64,000 bases of DNA from Methanobacteriota archaeon (GTDB lineage: Archaea > Halobacteriota > Methanosarcinia > Methanosarcinales > Methanosarcinaceae), in NCBI GenBank assembly GCA_023399215.1, contig JAEWQJ010000036.1, positions 1 to 64,000 of the forward strand. Direction: 5' to 3'. The notes beneath the pieces are model-generated. The model worked only from the letters and a program-made list of their open reading frames with translations, did no database searches and was not told the origin of the DNA. This document shows positions 1 through 9,101 of the stretch, piece by piece (position 1 is the stretch's first letter; each line of letters starts with the position of its first letter). The position numbers were made by a program, and so were the translations under genes.

Positions 1-2026
1 TTACTTTTTTATTTAATTGATCTAAAAATTCATCTATTTCATTGACAATATCATTATAAAATTTTGCATATTCATTTGCTTCTTCTTGAATTTTTTCTAA
101 TTTTTCGTTTATTTCTTTTAATTTAGAGGAGTTCTTTTCTAAATAGTCTTTTACTTCTTGCTCACTTTTTTCTGGATCATCTACTAAATACTTAAGTTTT
201 TCATTTAGTCCATTTATTTCATCTATTATTTTAATATCTGAATAAATGTTTCTTTGATACTCTACTTTTTTTTCAATCTTCTCTAAATAAAGTTGACGTT
301 TTTTAATATAATTTAATTCGTTCTCTTCAAAATCATCTTTTAGTGATTGAATAATTCTCGGCTTTGAATATTCGACGTTTTTGTTTTCTAATAAATAGTT
401 CTTGATATTTTTTCTAATCCTTTCATAATTTTCAATTCTTTTCAAATACTCTAATAATCTACAAATTTCTGTTTTTATTTCTTTTGGACACTTTGTTCTC
501 TCCGGACTGTACAGAATTTTCGGCGCAGTTCCAGATATAATTTTTACCAAATAATCTTTATTTTCTTTATCAAGTTCTTCAAGGGACGCCAAGAGTTTTT
601 CATAATCTTTTTCGGAATAATTAACGTTAGAACGTTTTAATAATTCCTTGATTTCTTTACTAATTCTCTTGCAGTTTTCAATTTGTTTCATCCGTTTTAA
701 TAAGTCATGAGCCTTTGCGTCAATTTTCTCAAATCGTTGGCTCTCATTAGAATTTTCTGATGAGTCTATATTTAAATATAGATTTGATAATTCTCTTTTA
801 CAATCTGACAATTGTTTGTTTTTTTCGTCATCCAGAGATTTTAAAGCTATGACTAGTTTTTTGAACTCTTGACAAAACTCTTTAGAATTTGTAGCTCCCG
901 CTGAATTTTCTGCAAAGTCCAATTTTATATTCTGCAGTTCTTCTGATAAACCTAAATCAACTATCTCAGTTTTTTTTAATACCTCCATGTTTAATTGATC
1001 CAAAGACCCTAATAACTCCATAGTTGTGCAAAGCTTTTCACATGAGTTTGTCCTAAAAAAATCATCCAACGATTTAAGAAGTCGAATTAATACATCTTTT
1101 AAAATAATAGGTTCAATTCTCTTTAGATCCTCTAATAACTCAATGCCTCTAAGAAGTTTTTCATATGAGTTTGTATCAAATTCTTCTTTTGAGGATTTAA
1201 TAAATTTTACGAATAGAGGTAAATATTTTTTTACATCTTCTATTCCTTGATCTATTTTGAGTTTATCAAACTTGTAATTATCTTCTCCCATATCATAGTT
1301 CATGATATATTTTTCAATCTTTAAGATGCCAATAACAGATTTATCTTCATCAATTAATGGAAAACCAATCATCATTTCGCATCTAAACGTAATTCCCTTT
1401 TTTACGTTATAACTGGCTGAACTACTATGGCGTGAAATTGCTTTATCACTTGAAAATATTACGGTTTTTTTAGTTCTAGCTATATATCCGTTCAGACCTT
1501 CTTCAAAAATTGATATGTTTATGTCACTTCTGGATTCATTTGATGTCACAGAGTCTACAGCATCGAAATATATTTTGTCTGCTTCAATTGTTGCTTTAAG
1601 ACCGTCTCCAATAGTTCCTTTATAATTATTAGTACATTTGTCAAAGACCACATATTTTTCAGGTTTGTTATATGAATCGTGACTCCAAACTTTTTTATCT
1701 TCTTTCTCTGATATGTCTACAAAATTTAGAATTTTAACACGATTAGGATTATTTTTTGCATTTTCTAATTCATTTGGATAAATTTCTCCTCTTTTTTCAT
1801 AAACGTTCTTAATATGTTCAACCCTTTTTCTTATGCATTCTTTTTTTTCATCTTCATCCATTTCGGTATTTACTTGATATAAATAACAACTATCAGCTTC
1901 AAAATTTTTCCTAATAAGTTCAAGAAATTTTCTAAGTGTATATCTAACAGTTTGTACTTCTTCAGCTACTTTGTCCCTTTTACTCGCGTATTTTTCACCT
2001 TGTGTTTTTTCAACTTCTTTATCCAT
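1..2026 (-). CDS. GAF-like sensor protein with long coiled-coil tail, partial at left edge
   Basis: An open frame starts at ATG 2026 and stays open through base 1, so the C-terminus lies outside the window (at least 675 residues). After a Lys/Glu-rich N-terminus, residues of about 30-260 look like a GAF domain: a 'FRCEMMIGFPLIDEDKSV' stretch followed by 'IGILKIEKY' is the usual GAF core strand pattern. The rest is rich in Lys, Glu, Leu and Asn with heptad-like spacing and is probably coiled coil. No kinase, transmembrane or DNA-binding domain is visible in the part present. The gene is far more AT-rich than its neighbours, a possible sign of transfer. Role as an intracellular signal sensor is inference from the GAF-like core only. 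Confidence 0.7.
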   Translation of the reverse strand, partial: MDKEVEKTQGEKYASKRDKVAEEVQTVRYTLRKFLELIRKNFEADSCYLYQVNTEMDEDEKKECIRKRVEHIKNVYEKRGEIYPNELENAKNNPNRVKILNFVDISEKEDKKVWSHDSYNKPEKYVVFDKCTNNYKGTIGDGLKATIEADKIYFDAVDSVTSNESRSDINISIFEEGLNGYIARTKKTVIFSSDKAISRHSSSASYNVKKGITFRCEMMIGFPLIDEDKSVIGILKIEKYIMNYDMGEDNYKFDKLKIDQGIEDVKKYLPLFVKFIKSSKEEFDTNSYEKLLRGIELLEDLKRIEPIILKDVLIRLLKSLDDFFRTNSCEKLCTTMELLGSLDQLNMEVLKKTEIVDLGLSEELQNIKLDFAENSAGATNSKEFCQEFKKLVIALKSLDDEKNKQLSDCKRELSNLYLNIDSSENSNESQRFEKIDAKAHDLLKRMKQIENCKRISKEIKELLKRSNVNYSEKDYEKLLASLEELDKENKDYLVKIISGTAPKILYSPERTKCPKEIKTEICRLLEYLKRIENYERIRKNIKNYLLENKNVEYSKPRIIQSLKDDFEENELNYIKKRQLYLEKIEKKVEYQRNIYSDIKIIDEINGLNEKLKYLVDDPEKSEQEVKDYLEKNSSKLKEINEKLEKIQEEANEYAKFYNDIVNEIDEFLDQLNKKV

Positions 2027-2403
2027 AACAGAACTTCCCGAAAAATTAATATAAATTTGTCTTCTACAGTGAATCTAAATTTAATATTATTAAATTTTAT
2101 CTTTTTTTAAGACTTATGATTATAAATATTTAGATAATATTATAAAATAGACCAATATGATAATTGAATATTGTTATTGATAAATTAAAAGGTAAAAGTT
2201 TATTCATCAATGTAACCATTTAGATCCAAAAATATTTTTAAATAAAATAACAAAATCAACAACTCTTATGAAAAATCTTAAAATTAGTGTCTGTTCAATG
2301 GAATGAATGATTTTTTGAATTTCATGGAAAACTATTTGTCACACATTAGTATACTGAGAAAACTATAATATTCAATAAGATTATAGTTATAGAGGACCCT
2401 TCT
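2027..2403. other. AT-rich divergent intergenic region
   Basis: This region separates the leftward GAF gene from the rightward methyltransferase gene and should hold both promoters. Poly-T/A tracts dominate. The only clear structure is the inverted repeat at 2361-2388, listed separately. No small ORF with a ribosome binding site was seen. Confidence 0.5.
2361..2388. promoter_or_regulatory. Inverted repeat just before a methyltransferase gene
   Basis: AACTATAAT (2361-2369) and ATTATAGTT (2380-2388) are perfect 9-bp inverted repeats with a 10-bp spacer. They end just before the Shine-Dalgarno-like AGAGGA of the gene starting at 2404. This could be an operator or a 5' leader hairpin. Confidence 0.4.
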
Positions 2404-3105
2404 ATGTCTCCAGTAAAGTCTACTAAAAATTATACTTTTCAGCCTCCTGAAGACTATGATACCAATGTATCCAGCATCATTCCTTTTTACTCCTGCTTTC
2501 ATCAGGAAACTATCAATTTCATCAAGTCCATGCCATCAATCCCAAGAATTTGGCTGGATACCGGATGCGGAACAGGATCTCTGGTTAATAAGGCAATTGA
2601 AGAATTTCCGGCTACAAAGTTTCTTTTACTTGATCCCTCAGAAGGTATGCTGACTCAGGCAAGGAAAAAACTATCTTCCTGTCCTGTTGACCGGCTGGAA
2701 TTCCTGAAAGCTTCCTCTACCCAGGAATTCTCTCAGGAGTTGGAGGAAAAACCGGACATTATAACTGCGATACAGTGTCATCACTATCTTAACCGCGAAG
2801 GCAGAGCCAGGTCCACTGGTGTGTGTTATAACCTTCTAAATGATGGTGGAGTTTACATTACCTTCGAAAATATCAGGCCGTCAACCGAAGAGGGAATTCT
2901 TGCAGGGAAAAGATACTGGCGCAATTTCCAGTTAACCCACGGTAGGACTGATAACGAAATAAAGGAGCATCTGGAGCGTTTTGATACAGAATATTTTCCA
3001 ATAACTGTTGAAGAACACCTAGAACTCCTAAGAGAAACAGGGTTCAGGACCGTAGAATTATTCTGGTACTCTTACATGCAGGCTGGTTTTTACTGCATCA
3101 AATAA
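2404..3105 (+). CDS. Class I SAM-dependent methyltransferase
   Basis: A 233-residue protein with the SAM-binding motif I 'LDTGCGTG' at residues 51-58 and an acidic residue ending the next strand ('LLLDPSEGML'), typical of the Rossmann-like class I methyltransferase fold. The later 'DIITAIQCHHYL' region corresponds to motif IV. The substrate cannot be told from sequence; general small-molecule methyltransferases of this type are common in Methanosarcina. Start ATG 2404 has AGAGGA about 8 bases upstream. It stands alone between divergent and downstream genes. Confidence 0.85.
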   Translation: MSPVKSTKNYTFQPPEDYDTNVSSIIPFYSCFHQETINFIKSMPSIPRIWLDTGCGTGSLVNKAIEEFPATKFLLLDPSEGMLTQARKKLSSCPVDRLEFLKASSTQEFSQELEEKPDIITAIQCHHYLNREGRARSTGVCYNLLNDGGVYITFENIRPSTEEGILAGKRYWRNFQLTHGRTDNEIKEHLERFDTEYFPITVEEHLELLRETGFRTVELFWYSYMQAGFYCIK

Positions 3106-3278
3106 TCGTTTTTCTAGTTTTTATTCTATCCTTATTCTTTCTTATTTTTCTACTACAGGATTAAAATTACACCAATTAGCTGATGAACTCTATTTTTTCG
3201 AACAACAATCTAATTTTTTTATTAATGAAATGGTATTAATACTGATTCTACATCTGTTTTTGTGACGAAAAAGGAATC

Positions 3279-3294
3279 TAAAGAACGTTCTTTA
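3279..3294. promoter_or_regulatory. 16-bp perfect palindrome upstream of the TauE/SafE gene
   Basis: TAAAGAACGTTCTTTA is perfectly self-complementary and ends 26 bases before the start codon at 3321. Its position between likely promoter and start suggests a repressor operator. The cognate regulator is unknown. Confidence 0.45.
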
Positions 3295-3320
3295 AAAATA
3301 TCTTAGGATGGTAAAACTTT

Positions 3321-3683
3321 ATGGAAGATTTAATAATTTATTTACTTATTGGCGCTGCAGCAGGTATTTTAAGTGGACTATTTGGGATCGGTGGTGGGGT
3401 TATCATTATTCCTGCACTAGTTGTTTTACAGGGATTTTCTCAAATAAAAGCCCAGGGAACTTCTCTAGTCGCACTGCTTCCGCCTGTTGGCATTCTTGCT
3501 TTTCTTGAATACTATAAAAGGGGAAACACCGATTTATATGCGGGTATAATCATTTGTATTGCTATGGTCATTGGTGCTAAATTTGGAGCACAATTCGCAA
3601 ATATGCTCCCGATGGATGTGTTGAGAAAGTCTTTTGGTATATTTGTTATTTTAATAGGAATAAAGACCTTTTTGGGAAAATAA
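3321..3683 (+). CDS. Half-length TauE/SafE family permease
   Basis: A 120-residue hydrophobic protein. The N-terminus 'GAAAGILSGLFGIGGGVIIIPAL' region carries the glycine-rich signature of the TauE/SafE (DUF81) sulfite/organosulfonate exporter family, followed by 'QGTSLVALLPP'. Three to four membrane helices are visible. Most family members are about 250 residues built from two such repeats; this one holds a single repeat, so it may act as a homodimer. Single-repeat forms are known, so this need not be a truncation: the frame ends in a normal stop. Start ATG 3321 follows AGGATGG. The transported anion is not predictable. Confidence 0.8.
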   Translation: MEDLIIYLLIGAAAGILSGLFGIGGGVIIIPALVVLQGFSQIKAQGTSLVALLPPVGILAFLEYYKRGNTDLYAGIIICIAMVIGAKFGAQFANMLPMDVLRKSFGIFVILIGIKTFLGK

Positions 3684-3914
3684 GAATTCTACTCCTAAGA
3701 ATATCAGTAGTTATTCAGCCTATGCAAAATTAGTCTATCGATTTTGATTCCAAGTTAAATCCAAAAAATAAACTAAAAATAGTTACAAGTCTGAGTAAAA
3801 AATCCGGGGTTTGAATAAAGGATTAGGGGGTAAAATTATGCTTTCAGAATCTCTTAGAATTTCTCTAAATTACTGAAGCTTTGTAGCCCCTTAACTCCTT
3901 AAAAAGAAATGGAA

Positions 3915-5666
3915 TTAGTACGAAGAATATTTTTTCTTCGCAGTTCGTGTATCTCTTGTATAACTTTTGCCGTTCGTATTACGAGAGCCATTCCAAGAAT
4001 CATTTCGAGAGTAATTTCGAGAGTCACTCCGAGATCCGTTGCGAGTGCCACCACGATATTCATCCGAACTCTTTGAGCTTCTTCTCTTTGATTTCTGGGC
4101 AAGCTCTATAAAGGGTTTTCGCCCTCTCTTTTTGTCTTTGAAGATTTCAAGCAGGGCTGAAGCCTGGGCAAAAGGTACGGTTACGAAGGAGAAGTGCGGG
4201 AAAATTTCTGCATCTCTTACTTTCAGGTCGTGTTCTCCGGTTTCTTCCTGTATAAACTCGCACAGCTTCTCAGGGGTCATGCCGTCAGCTTTCCCCATTG
4301 CGATGAAAAGCCTGGTTTTGCCTTTCCGGTCGACATATGAACTTCCAGAGATCTCTGTGTACATGCTTTCGTCGAACATCTCTTTGAAAGAATACTTCAG
4401 GAGGGCAGCCAGGATTTTCTCGGCTGGGTATTCTTCAAGGAGCTTTTCACTCATCTCAAGGCAGTCGCCGTAGTCTTCAGTTTTTATAGTCTCTTCAAGT
4501 TCGGTTTTTACTCTTGCCCTTTTGGCTTTTATTACATCTTTTATCTCGGGAATTCGGCCTCTCTTCATTTCGGACTTTGAAGTCTTTTTTATGTAAGTGA
4601 GCCTCCTGTATTCCGTGGATGTAACAAAAGTAATTGCAGTTCCCTGCTTTCCTGCCCGGCCGGTTCTTCCTATCCTGTGTACGTAGGACTCAGGGTCTTG
4701 CGGAAGGGAATAGTTGATTACGTGGGTCAGGTCCATGATGTCGATACCCCGGGCTGCAACGTCGGTTGCTACGAGGATGTTTATCTTTTGTTTTCTGAAC
4801 CTGTTCAGTATTTTTTCCCTTTCACGCTGGGAAAGGTCGCCGTGCAGTGCATCGGCTGCATATCCCCGGTCTCCAAGCTTCTGGGCAAGTTGGGAGGTAT
4901 CGGTTTTTGTTCTGCAGAACACAAGCCCGTAGAATTCGTCTTCAATATCGATAATCCTGCAAAGGGCTTCAAATTTGTCGCTTTCCTTGACTTCGAAATA
5001 AATCTGCTCAGTGAGGCTTACATCAAGATCTTCTTTCTTAATAGCAACATGTTCATAGTTCTTCATGTGTTTCTTGATGATGCCAAGGATAGGCTTTGGC
5101 ATTGTAGCTGAAAAGAAAAGCATTCTCTTATCAGGCCCGGTTGCCTTTAATATTTCCTTAATATCATCAATAAAGCCCATATTGAGCATTTCATCAGCTT
5201 CGTCCAGTACGAAATACGCGATGTTCTCAAGGTTCAAGCTCTTTCGCGCAAGGTGATCGATGACTCTTCCTGGAGTTCCCACGACAATATCAACTCCGCT
5301 TTTCAGCATTCTGAGTTGCTGGGTCATGGACTGTCCCCCATAAATCGGGACAATATGCAGCTTTTTGTCTCCTTTCAGAGAGTTAAGTTCTTCTGAAACC
5401 TGGATTGCTAATTCTCGAGTCGGTGTCAGGACTATCGCCTGCACCTTTCCTGATTTCTCCGGAATTTTTTCTATAATAGGGGCTCCGAAAGCCGTTGTTT
5501 TCCCGGTTCCGGTCTGAGCCTGCCCTATGATATCACATTCTCCTTTCATAAAAAGCGGGATGACTTTTTCCTGAATTGGGGTTGGTTCTTCAAACCCTTT
5601 CTTTTTAAGGGCTTTTAACATACTGTCTGAAAGCCCCAATGCTTTAAATTTTGCTAATTTTTCCAT
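3915..5666 (-). CDS. DEAD-box ATP-dependent RNA helicase with DbpA-like C-terminal domain
   Basis: 583 residues with every helicase motif: Q motif 'TPIQEKVIPL', Walker A 'AQTGTGKT' (about 50-57), 'PTRELAIQ', 'TPGRVIDHL', the DEAD box near 155, 'SAT' near 185, and 'HRIGRTGRAG' near 340. Residues of about 455-530 resemble the DbpA RNA-binding domain, suggesting RNA or ribosome remodelling. The last about 50 residues are a low-complexity Ser/Arg/Asn/Gly tail of 'SRND/GSRN' repeats, like RNA-binding tails of cold-induced DeaD/CsdA proteins. It ends in 'KKKYSSY'. Monocistronic, with about 600 bases without genes upstream. Cold induction is known for homologues and only inferred here. Confidence 0.95.
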   Translation of the reverse strand: MEKLAKFKALGLSDSMLKALKKKGFEEPTPIQEKVIPLFMKGECDIIGQAQTGTGKTTAFGAPIIEKIPEKSGKVQAIVLTPTRELAIQVSEELNSLKGDKKLHIVPIYGGQSMTQQLRMLKSGVDIVVGTPGRVIDHLARKSLNLENIAYFVLDEADEMLNMGFIDDIKEILKATGPDKRMLFFSATMPKPILGIIKKHMKNYEHVAIKKEDLDVSLTEQIYFEVKESDKFEALCRIIDIEDEFYGLVFCRTKTDTSQLAQKLGDRGYAADALHGDLSQREREKILNRFRKQKINILVATDVAARGIDIMDLTHVINYSLPQDPESYVHRIGRTGRAGKQGTAITFVTSTEYRRLTYIKKTSKSEMKRGRIPEIKDVIKAKRARVKTELEETIKTEDYGDCLEMSEKLLEEYPAEKILAALLKYSFKEMFDESMYTEISGSSYVDRKGKTRLFIAMGKADGMTPEKLCEFIQEETGEHDLKVRDAEIFPHFSFVTVPFAQASALLEIFKDKKRGRKPFIELAQKSKRRSSKSSDEYRGGTRNGSRSDSRNYSRNDSWNGSRNTNGKSYTRDTRTAKKKYSSY

Positions 5667-6265
5667 GTACTCACTCTAATATTAACATTTTTTTACAGAT
5701 CGCTCAATTTGCAGATCTGTTGCTTACATACTCTGCCGCATACCCGTCAGTATCCTTTGCGGAAGAGGCCATTTATTGAAACCAGTACATGATACCAGCT
5801 AAAAACAGGTAAACACGCTGTATAAATGGTAATATTTCCCGGGAATGCGAGAAGTTGCCTAAGGACCAGGGAAATTCACAACCGAGATAAATAAAACTTA
5901 TACAGCAAAAATTCGATTTTCTTGGATAAGTTCCGGACGCTTTTTTGAGTTATTCCCTGTGATACAGGCAGACGGAATTATTAAATTGAATAATATTAGG
6001 TTAGATAACCTTTGACTTGAATAGCTACCCTGTTACCCATTCCTGTATATAACCCTTTGCAACTCCCCTAATGAGGTTCTTGATAATAAAGCTTTCTATC
6101 ATCCGGAAAAGCCCCTGAGCCAGATGCCATCGATTTTCAGGAAAACCGTTTATAGGTAGCAATTACAATATAGGTATAAGCAGTGATTAATACAGGTATA
6201 AGTAGTGATTAATACAGGTATAAGCAGTGATTATAAGACTGAGAAAATGTTCAGATGCTGCCTGT
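5667..6265. other. Intergenic region upstream of the helicase gene
   Basis: No ORF with coding character. It holds the helicase promoter and probably a long 5' leader. Next to the downstream end of the unknown gene at 6266 are three 22-bp direct repeats, listed separately. Confidence 0.5.
6172..6233. repeat. Three tandem 22-bp direct repeats
   Basis: The unit beginning AGGTATAAGCAGTGATTAAT occurs at 6172-6193 and 6194-6215 (one base different) and again, shortened at its end, from 6216. It lies just past the stop codon of the gene at 6266-6709. Probably replication-slippage repeats; no function evident. Confidence 0.8.
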
Positions 6266-6709
6266 TCAGTAATACCAGCCATGAAAACAAAGTTCATCCG
6301 TTAACATTTCTTTAAGAAGGTTCAGCCTCTCGATCGAGTTCCTGATCTGTTCGGGCTTATCCAGTACTTCTTCACACCCGGTTTCTTCCTGTATTGTTGT
6401 GATCCTCAGAAGCTCAGCAAAATTGACACACTCGTCCAGAAAGCTGTTGAACAACTTGCGGGCTTTTACAAGGCTGTCCGAAGTCCTGAAATCGGGCTGA
6501 ACAGTTTTTTCATATTCTGCTCTCTGTTTCATTTCTGAGACCAGGAAACGTGACTCAACATAATCCCTTGAATTCAGAAGATCTCCAAGGTTCTTGAGAT
6601 CAGTCCCTATATGCTGAGTAAAGTAAGCAATTTCAAAAGCCCATTGTTTATCAAAATTAGTTTCCAGCCCTGTATTGGAAAAAGGAATTCTACTCGTCAG
6701 CCAGCTCAT
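6266..6709 (-). CDS. Hypothetical protein, all-helical, about 147 residues
   Basis: Not recognised. The protein is soluble, predicted mostly helical and rich in Glu, Leu and Phe, with no Cys motif, signal peptide or membrane segment. It begins 'MSWLTSRIPFSNTG' and ends 'ELCFHGWYY'. Balanced codon use in line with its neighbours argues that it is real. It is isolated, 599 bases from the helicase gene and well apart from the ech operon, so context does not help. The start at 6709 is the first in-frame ATG; upstream AGGAGAT-like spacing is acceptable. Confidence 0.6.
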   Translation of the reverse strand: MSWLTSRIPFSNTGLETNFDKQWAFEIAYFTQHIGTDLKNLGDLLNSRDYVESRFLVSEMKQRAEYEKTVQPDFRTSDSLVKARKLFNSFLDECVNFAELLRITTIQEETGCEEVLDKPEQIRNSIERLNLLKEMLTDELCFHGWYY

Positions 6710-7262
6710 CTCCTGTTCATTTTGCCTTTTTTCATTATTAACATGTAAGAAGAAAGAATAAAAGCTTAACTAAATTCCCTGGCTCTATAATGTGTTTCCT
6801 GGATTTTCTTTGAAAGTACCCCACGGAGTACATATATTTTTAGAGTTGGTCCTAAGTAAACTCAGGATTCCTTTCTCAATCAACTTCTCTACTGCTTTTT
6901 CATTCTCTACTCCTTTTTCCAGAAAAAGCTTTCTTTTTTCTCTTTCGTATCATTTTTTAACAAGTTTGGGGCTGCATTTCATTCTCCAAATTTTTAGGTT
7001 CTGGCACGGAGAATATATTTTACTACTGTAATATTGATTTTTTCTTAAAAAGCAAAAATCAATAGAGAAAAATTGGAAATCGAGAGAAAAACAGAAATCA
7101 AGAAAAAATATCTTTTCTGCCTGTGGTTTTTGGGGAATCCTATTCAAGGATTCCCTTAAATGCCATATTTAGACCGGAGATTATTCAATATTGTTTTTCA
7201 GGTATAATATTTTAAAAATTAAAAAGCAGTATCAAAAAAGAATTAATTTAAAAATTAAATTC
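6710..7262. other. Intergenic region downstream of echF
   Basis: AT-rich with no convincing gene. It contains two hairpins that could end or process the ech transcript (7032-7064 and 7133-7155). Short frames in it lack ribosome binding sites. Confidence 0.5.
7133..7155 (-). terminator. Strong hairpin downstream of the ech operon
   Basis: GGGAATCCT (7133-7141) pairs perfectly with AGGATTCCC (7147-7155) around a 5-base loop, about 110 bases past the echF stop. A second, AT-rich 11-bp hairpin follows at 7032-7064. Either could be a terminator or a 3' stabilising structure; archaeal termination usually needs a U-tract, which is weak here. Confidence 0.4.
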
Positions 7263-7631
7263 TTATTTTGAAGGTGCTGCTTTTGGAGCTTTTGGCTTGT
7301 CTACTATTGGAACCGCTATCTTAATAAATTCCTTAGCACCAGTCTTTGCTCTTTCGTTAGAGATTGATAGACAATCTTTTGGGCAGCCGTTAACGCATTC
7401 AGTGCACATAATGCATCTAAATACATTGAGTTCCCATGTTTTATTGGCCTTAGTAACTGTTATTGCATCAGGTGGACATTTCTTTTGACATAGTCCGCAA
7501 AGAATACAGTTCTCAGGGTTAAAAGCAATTCTTCCTTTGAACTCCTTAAAAGGTGGCCTCACCTCGAAGGGGTAAAGTCTGGTAGCAGGTTTACGAGATA
7601 CGTTTGCTAGTACAAGGTTTAACATGCCCAT
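7263..7631 (-). CDS. echF: Ech hydrogenase subunit F (two-[4Fe-4S] ferredoxin-like subunit)
   Basis: A polyferredoxin-type subunit of the membrane-bound energy-converting [NiFe] hydrogenase. It has two 4Fe-4S motifs, 'CILCGLCQKKCP' and 'CIMCTECVNGCP', which pass electrons between external ferredoxin and the EchC cluster. The C-terminus is Lys/Ala/Pro-rich. Three starts compete: GTG 7640, ATG 7631 and ATG 7625. GGGTGAT overlaps the GTG, so ATG 7631 (giving 122 residues) is preferred. It is the last gene of echABCDEF, 17 bases after echE. The family is homologous to complex I subunit NuoI. Confidence 0.95.
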   Translation of the reverse strand: MGMLNLVLANVSRKPATRLYPFEVRPPFKEFKGRIAFNPENCILCGLCQKKCPPDAITVTKANKTWELNVFRCIMCTECVNGCPKDCLSISNERAKTGAKEFIKIAVPIVDKPKAPKAAPSK

Positions 7632-7648
7632 TAATATCACCCTTCTTT

Positions 7649-8725
7649 TTATCTTTCAGTGCAGCTAACGCAGGGATCTATAGTAAGTACAACTATAGGT
7701 ACATCAGCGAGTTTGACGCCTGGTAACATCAGTAACAGTGAAGGTATGTTTGCAAAGGTAGGTGTCCTTACTTTAAGTCTTTCCAGGTTTTTGGTACCAT
7801 TACCTTTCACATAGTATACAACTTCACCTCTGGGCTGCTCTGTTCTCATAATCGCTTCTCCAGTAGGGAAGCCTTTAACACGTGTTGCAATCTCACCATC
7901 AGGCATCTTGGAGATTGCATTTCTTATAATAGTGATAGAATTGTATAGCTCAGCGATTCTTACTTTAGTTCTGGCGTAACAATCTCCATCCTTTTCAACA
8001 GCCGTCTTAAAACCGAGATCCTTATAGATATCCCAATCTGATGTCTCCCGCACGTCGATAGCGTTCCCACTTCCTCTAAGTGTAGGGCCAGCTGTTCCAG
8101 CTTCGTATGCGACTTGCTTTGACATTGTGGCTAATCCCACAAGTCTTTGCTTAACCGTGTAATTGTTTACGAACACTTTTTCAATATTTTTGATTTCAGG
8201 TTCCAGCGAATCACACATTTTCAAAAGCATATCAATATGCTCTTTATCCAGATCTCTGGTAACTCCTCCGACTTTGGATATTGAATGTATGACTCTGTTT
8301 CCGCAGATTCTTTCCGCTACATCCAGTACTTCCTCTCTATACTTCCAGCATTCGTAAAAGAGGCTTTCAAACCCAAAACCATCAGCAAAAAGACCAAGCC
8401 AGAGTAGGTGACTGTGAAGTCTGTTAAGTTCACCAACTATTACTCTTATATACTGCGCTCTTTCGGGGATTTCGGTATCAAATAGTTTTTCGACTGCCCG
8501 TGTATAAGTTATACCATGCAGAGCACTGCATATTCCGCATATTCTCTCACAAATATACGTGGTTTGATTATAGTCTTTCGTGTCTATGAATTTCTCAAGT
8601 CCTCTATGAACGTAGCCCAGTGAGGGAAGTACTCCAACAACAACATCGTTGTCAATTTCGAGTTTTAACGAAACTGGTTCGGGTAAAACGGGATGTTGAG
8701 GACCAAAAGGTATTATGGTTGTCAT
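7649..8725 (-). CDS. echE: Ech hydrogenase large (catalytic NiFe) subunit
   Basis: 358 residues. The Ni-Fe ligands are the N-terminal 'RICGIC' pair (Cys63, Cys66) and the C-terminal 'DPCVSC' pair (Cys352, Cys355). Only three residues follow the last Cys, so there is no C-terminal extension to be cleaved by a maturation protease. It oxidises H2 or reduces protons, linked to ferredoxin through EchF/EchC, and is homologous to NuoD. Start ATG 8725 has AGGAGAA upstream. It follows echD by 22 bases. Confidence 0.97.
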   Translation of the reverse strand: MTTIIPFGPQHPVLPEPVSLKLEIDNDVVVGVLPSLGYVHRGLEKFIDTKDYNQTTYICERICGICSALHGITYTRAVEKLFDTEIPERAQYIRVIVGELNRLHSHLLWLGLFADGFGFESLFYECWKYREEVLDVAERICGNRVIHSISKVGGVTRDLDKEHIDMLLKMCDSLEPEIKNIEKVFVNNYTVKQRLVGLATMSKQVAYEAGTAGPTLRGSGNAIDVRETSDWDIYKDLGFKTAVEKDGDCYARTKVRIAELYNSITIIRNAISKMPDGEIATRVKGFPTGEAIMRTEQPRGEVVYYVKGNGTKNLERLKVRTPTFANIPSLLLMLPGVKLADVPIVVLTIDPCVSCTER

Positions 8726-8747
8726 GTGATTCTCCTCTCAAACTGCT

Positions 8748-9101
8748 TTAAGCCAAGGGAGTTTTTGGACTGTTCGGCGTTAAGTAAAGGTGGCCTTTGT
8801 AGTCGATTGCTAAACCTTCGAAGGTCAATCCGAAAAGATCCTGGTACTCGTTCTCGATCAAAAGTGCACATAGGTAAATGCCTGACATGCTCTTGGGTTT
8901 CTCACCAGGTTTCACAAAGTATCTTAGATTCTTTAATTTGTTATCTTTCTCAAAGATATATATCAATTCATGACCTTCGTTAGCTTTCAGGCATATCATA
9001 GTAGAATATCGATAGCCACCGCTCTTTAAACCTTCAACAGTTTTTAGTAGTTCACCACTGCTTTTTATTTCTGTTATATCTTGAATCACATTATCAAGCA
9101 T
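8748..9101 (-). CDS. echD: Ech hydrogenase subunit D (NuoC-like)
   Basis: A 117-residue hydrophilic subunit, related to complex I NuoC. It has no cofactor motif, as expected for this structural subunit. 'YFVKPGEKPKSMSGIYLCA' and 'NEYQDLFGL' resemble the conserved C-terminal part of NuoC proteins. Its start overlaps the end of echC by 8 bases, implying translational coupling. Identification rests mainly on size and operon position. Confidence 0.92.
   Translation of the reverse strand: MLDNVIQDITEIKSSGELLKTVEGLKSGGYRYSTMICLKANEGHELIYIFEKDNKLKNLRYFVKPGEKPKSMSGIYLCALLIENEYQDLFGLTFEGLAIDYKGHLYLTPNSPKTPLA

Noticed and set aside
1026..1250. 74-residue frame on the + strand
   Set aside because: It lies antisense inside the GAF/coiled-coil gene and has no ribosome binding site; it mirrors the Lys/Leu-rich codons of the real gene.
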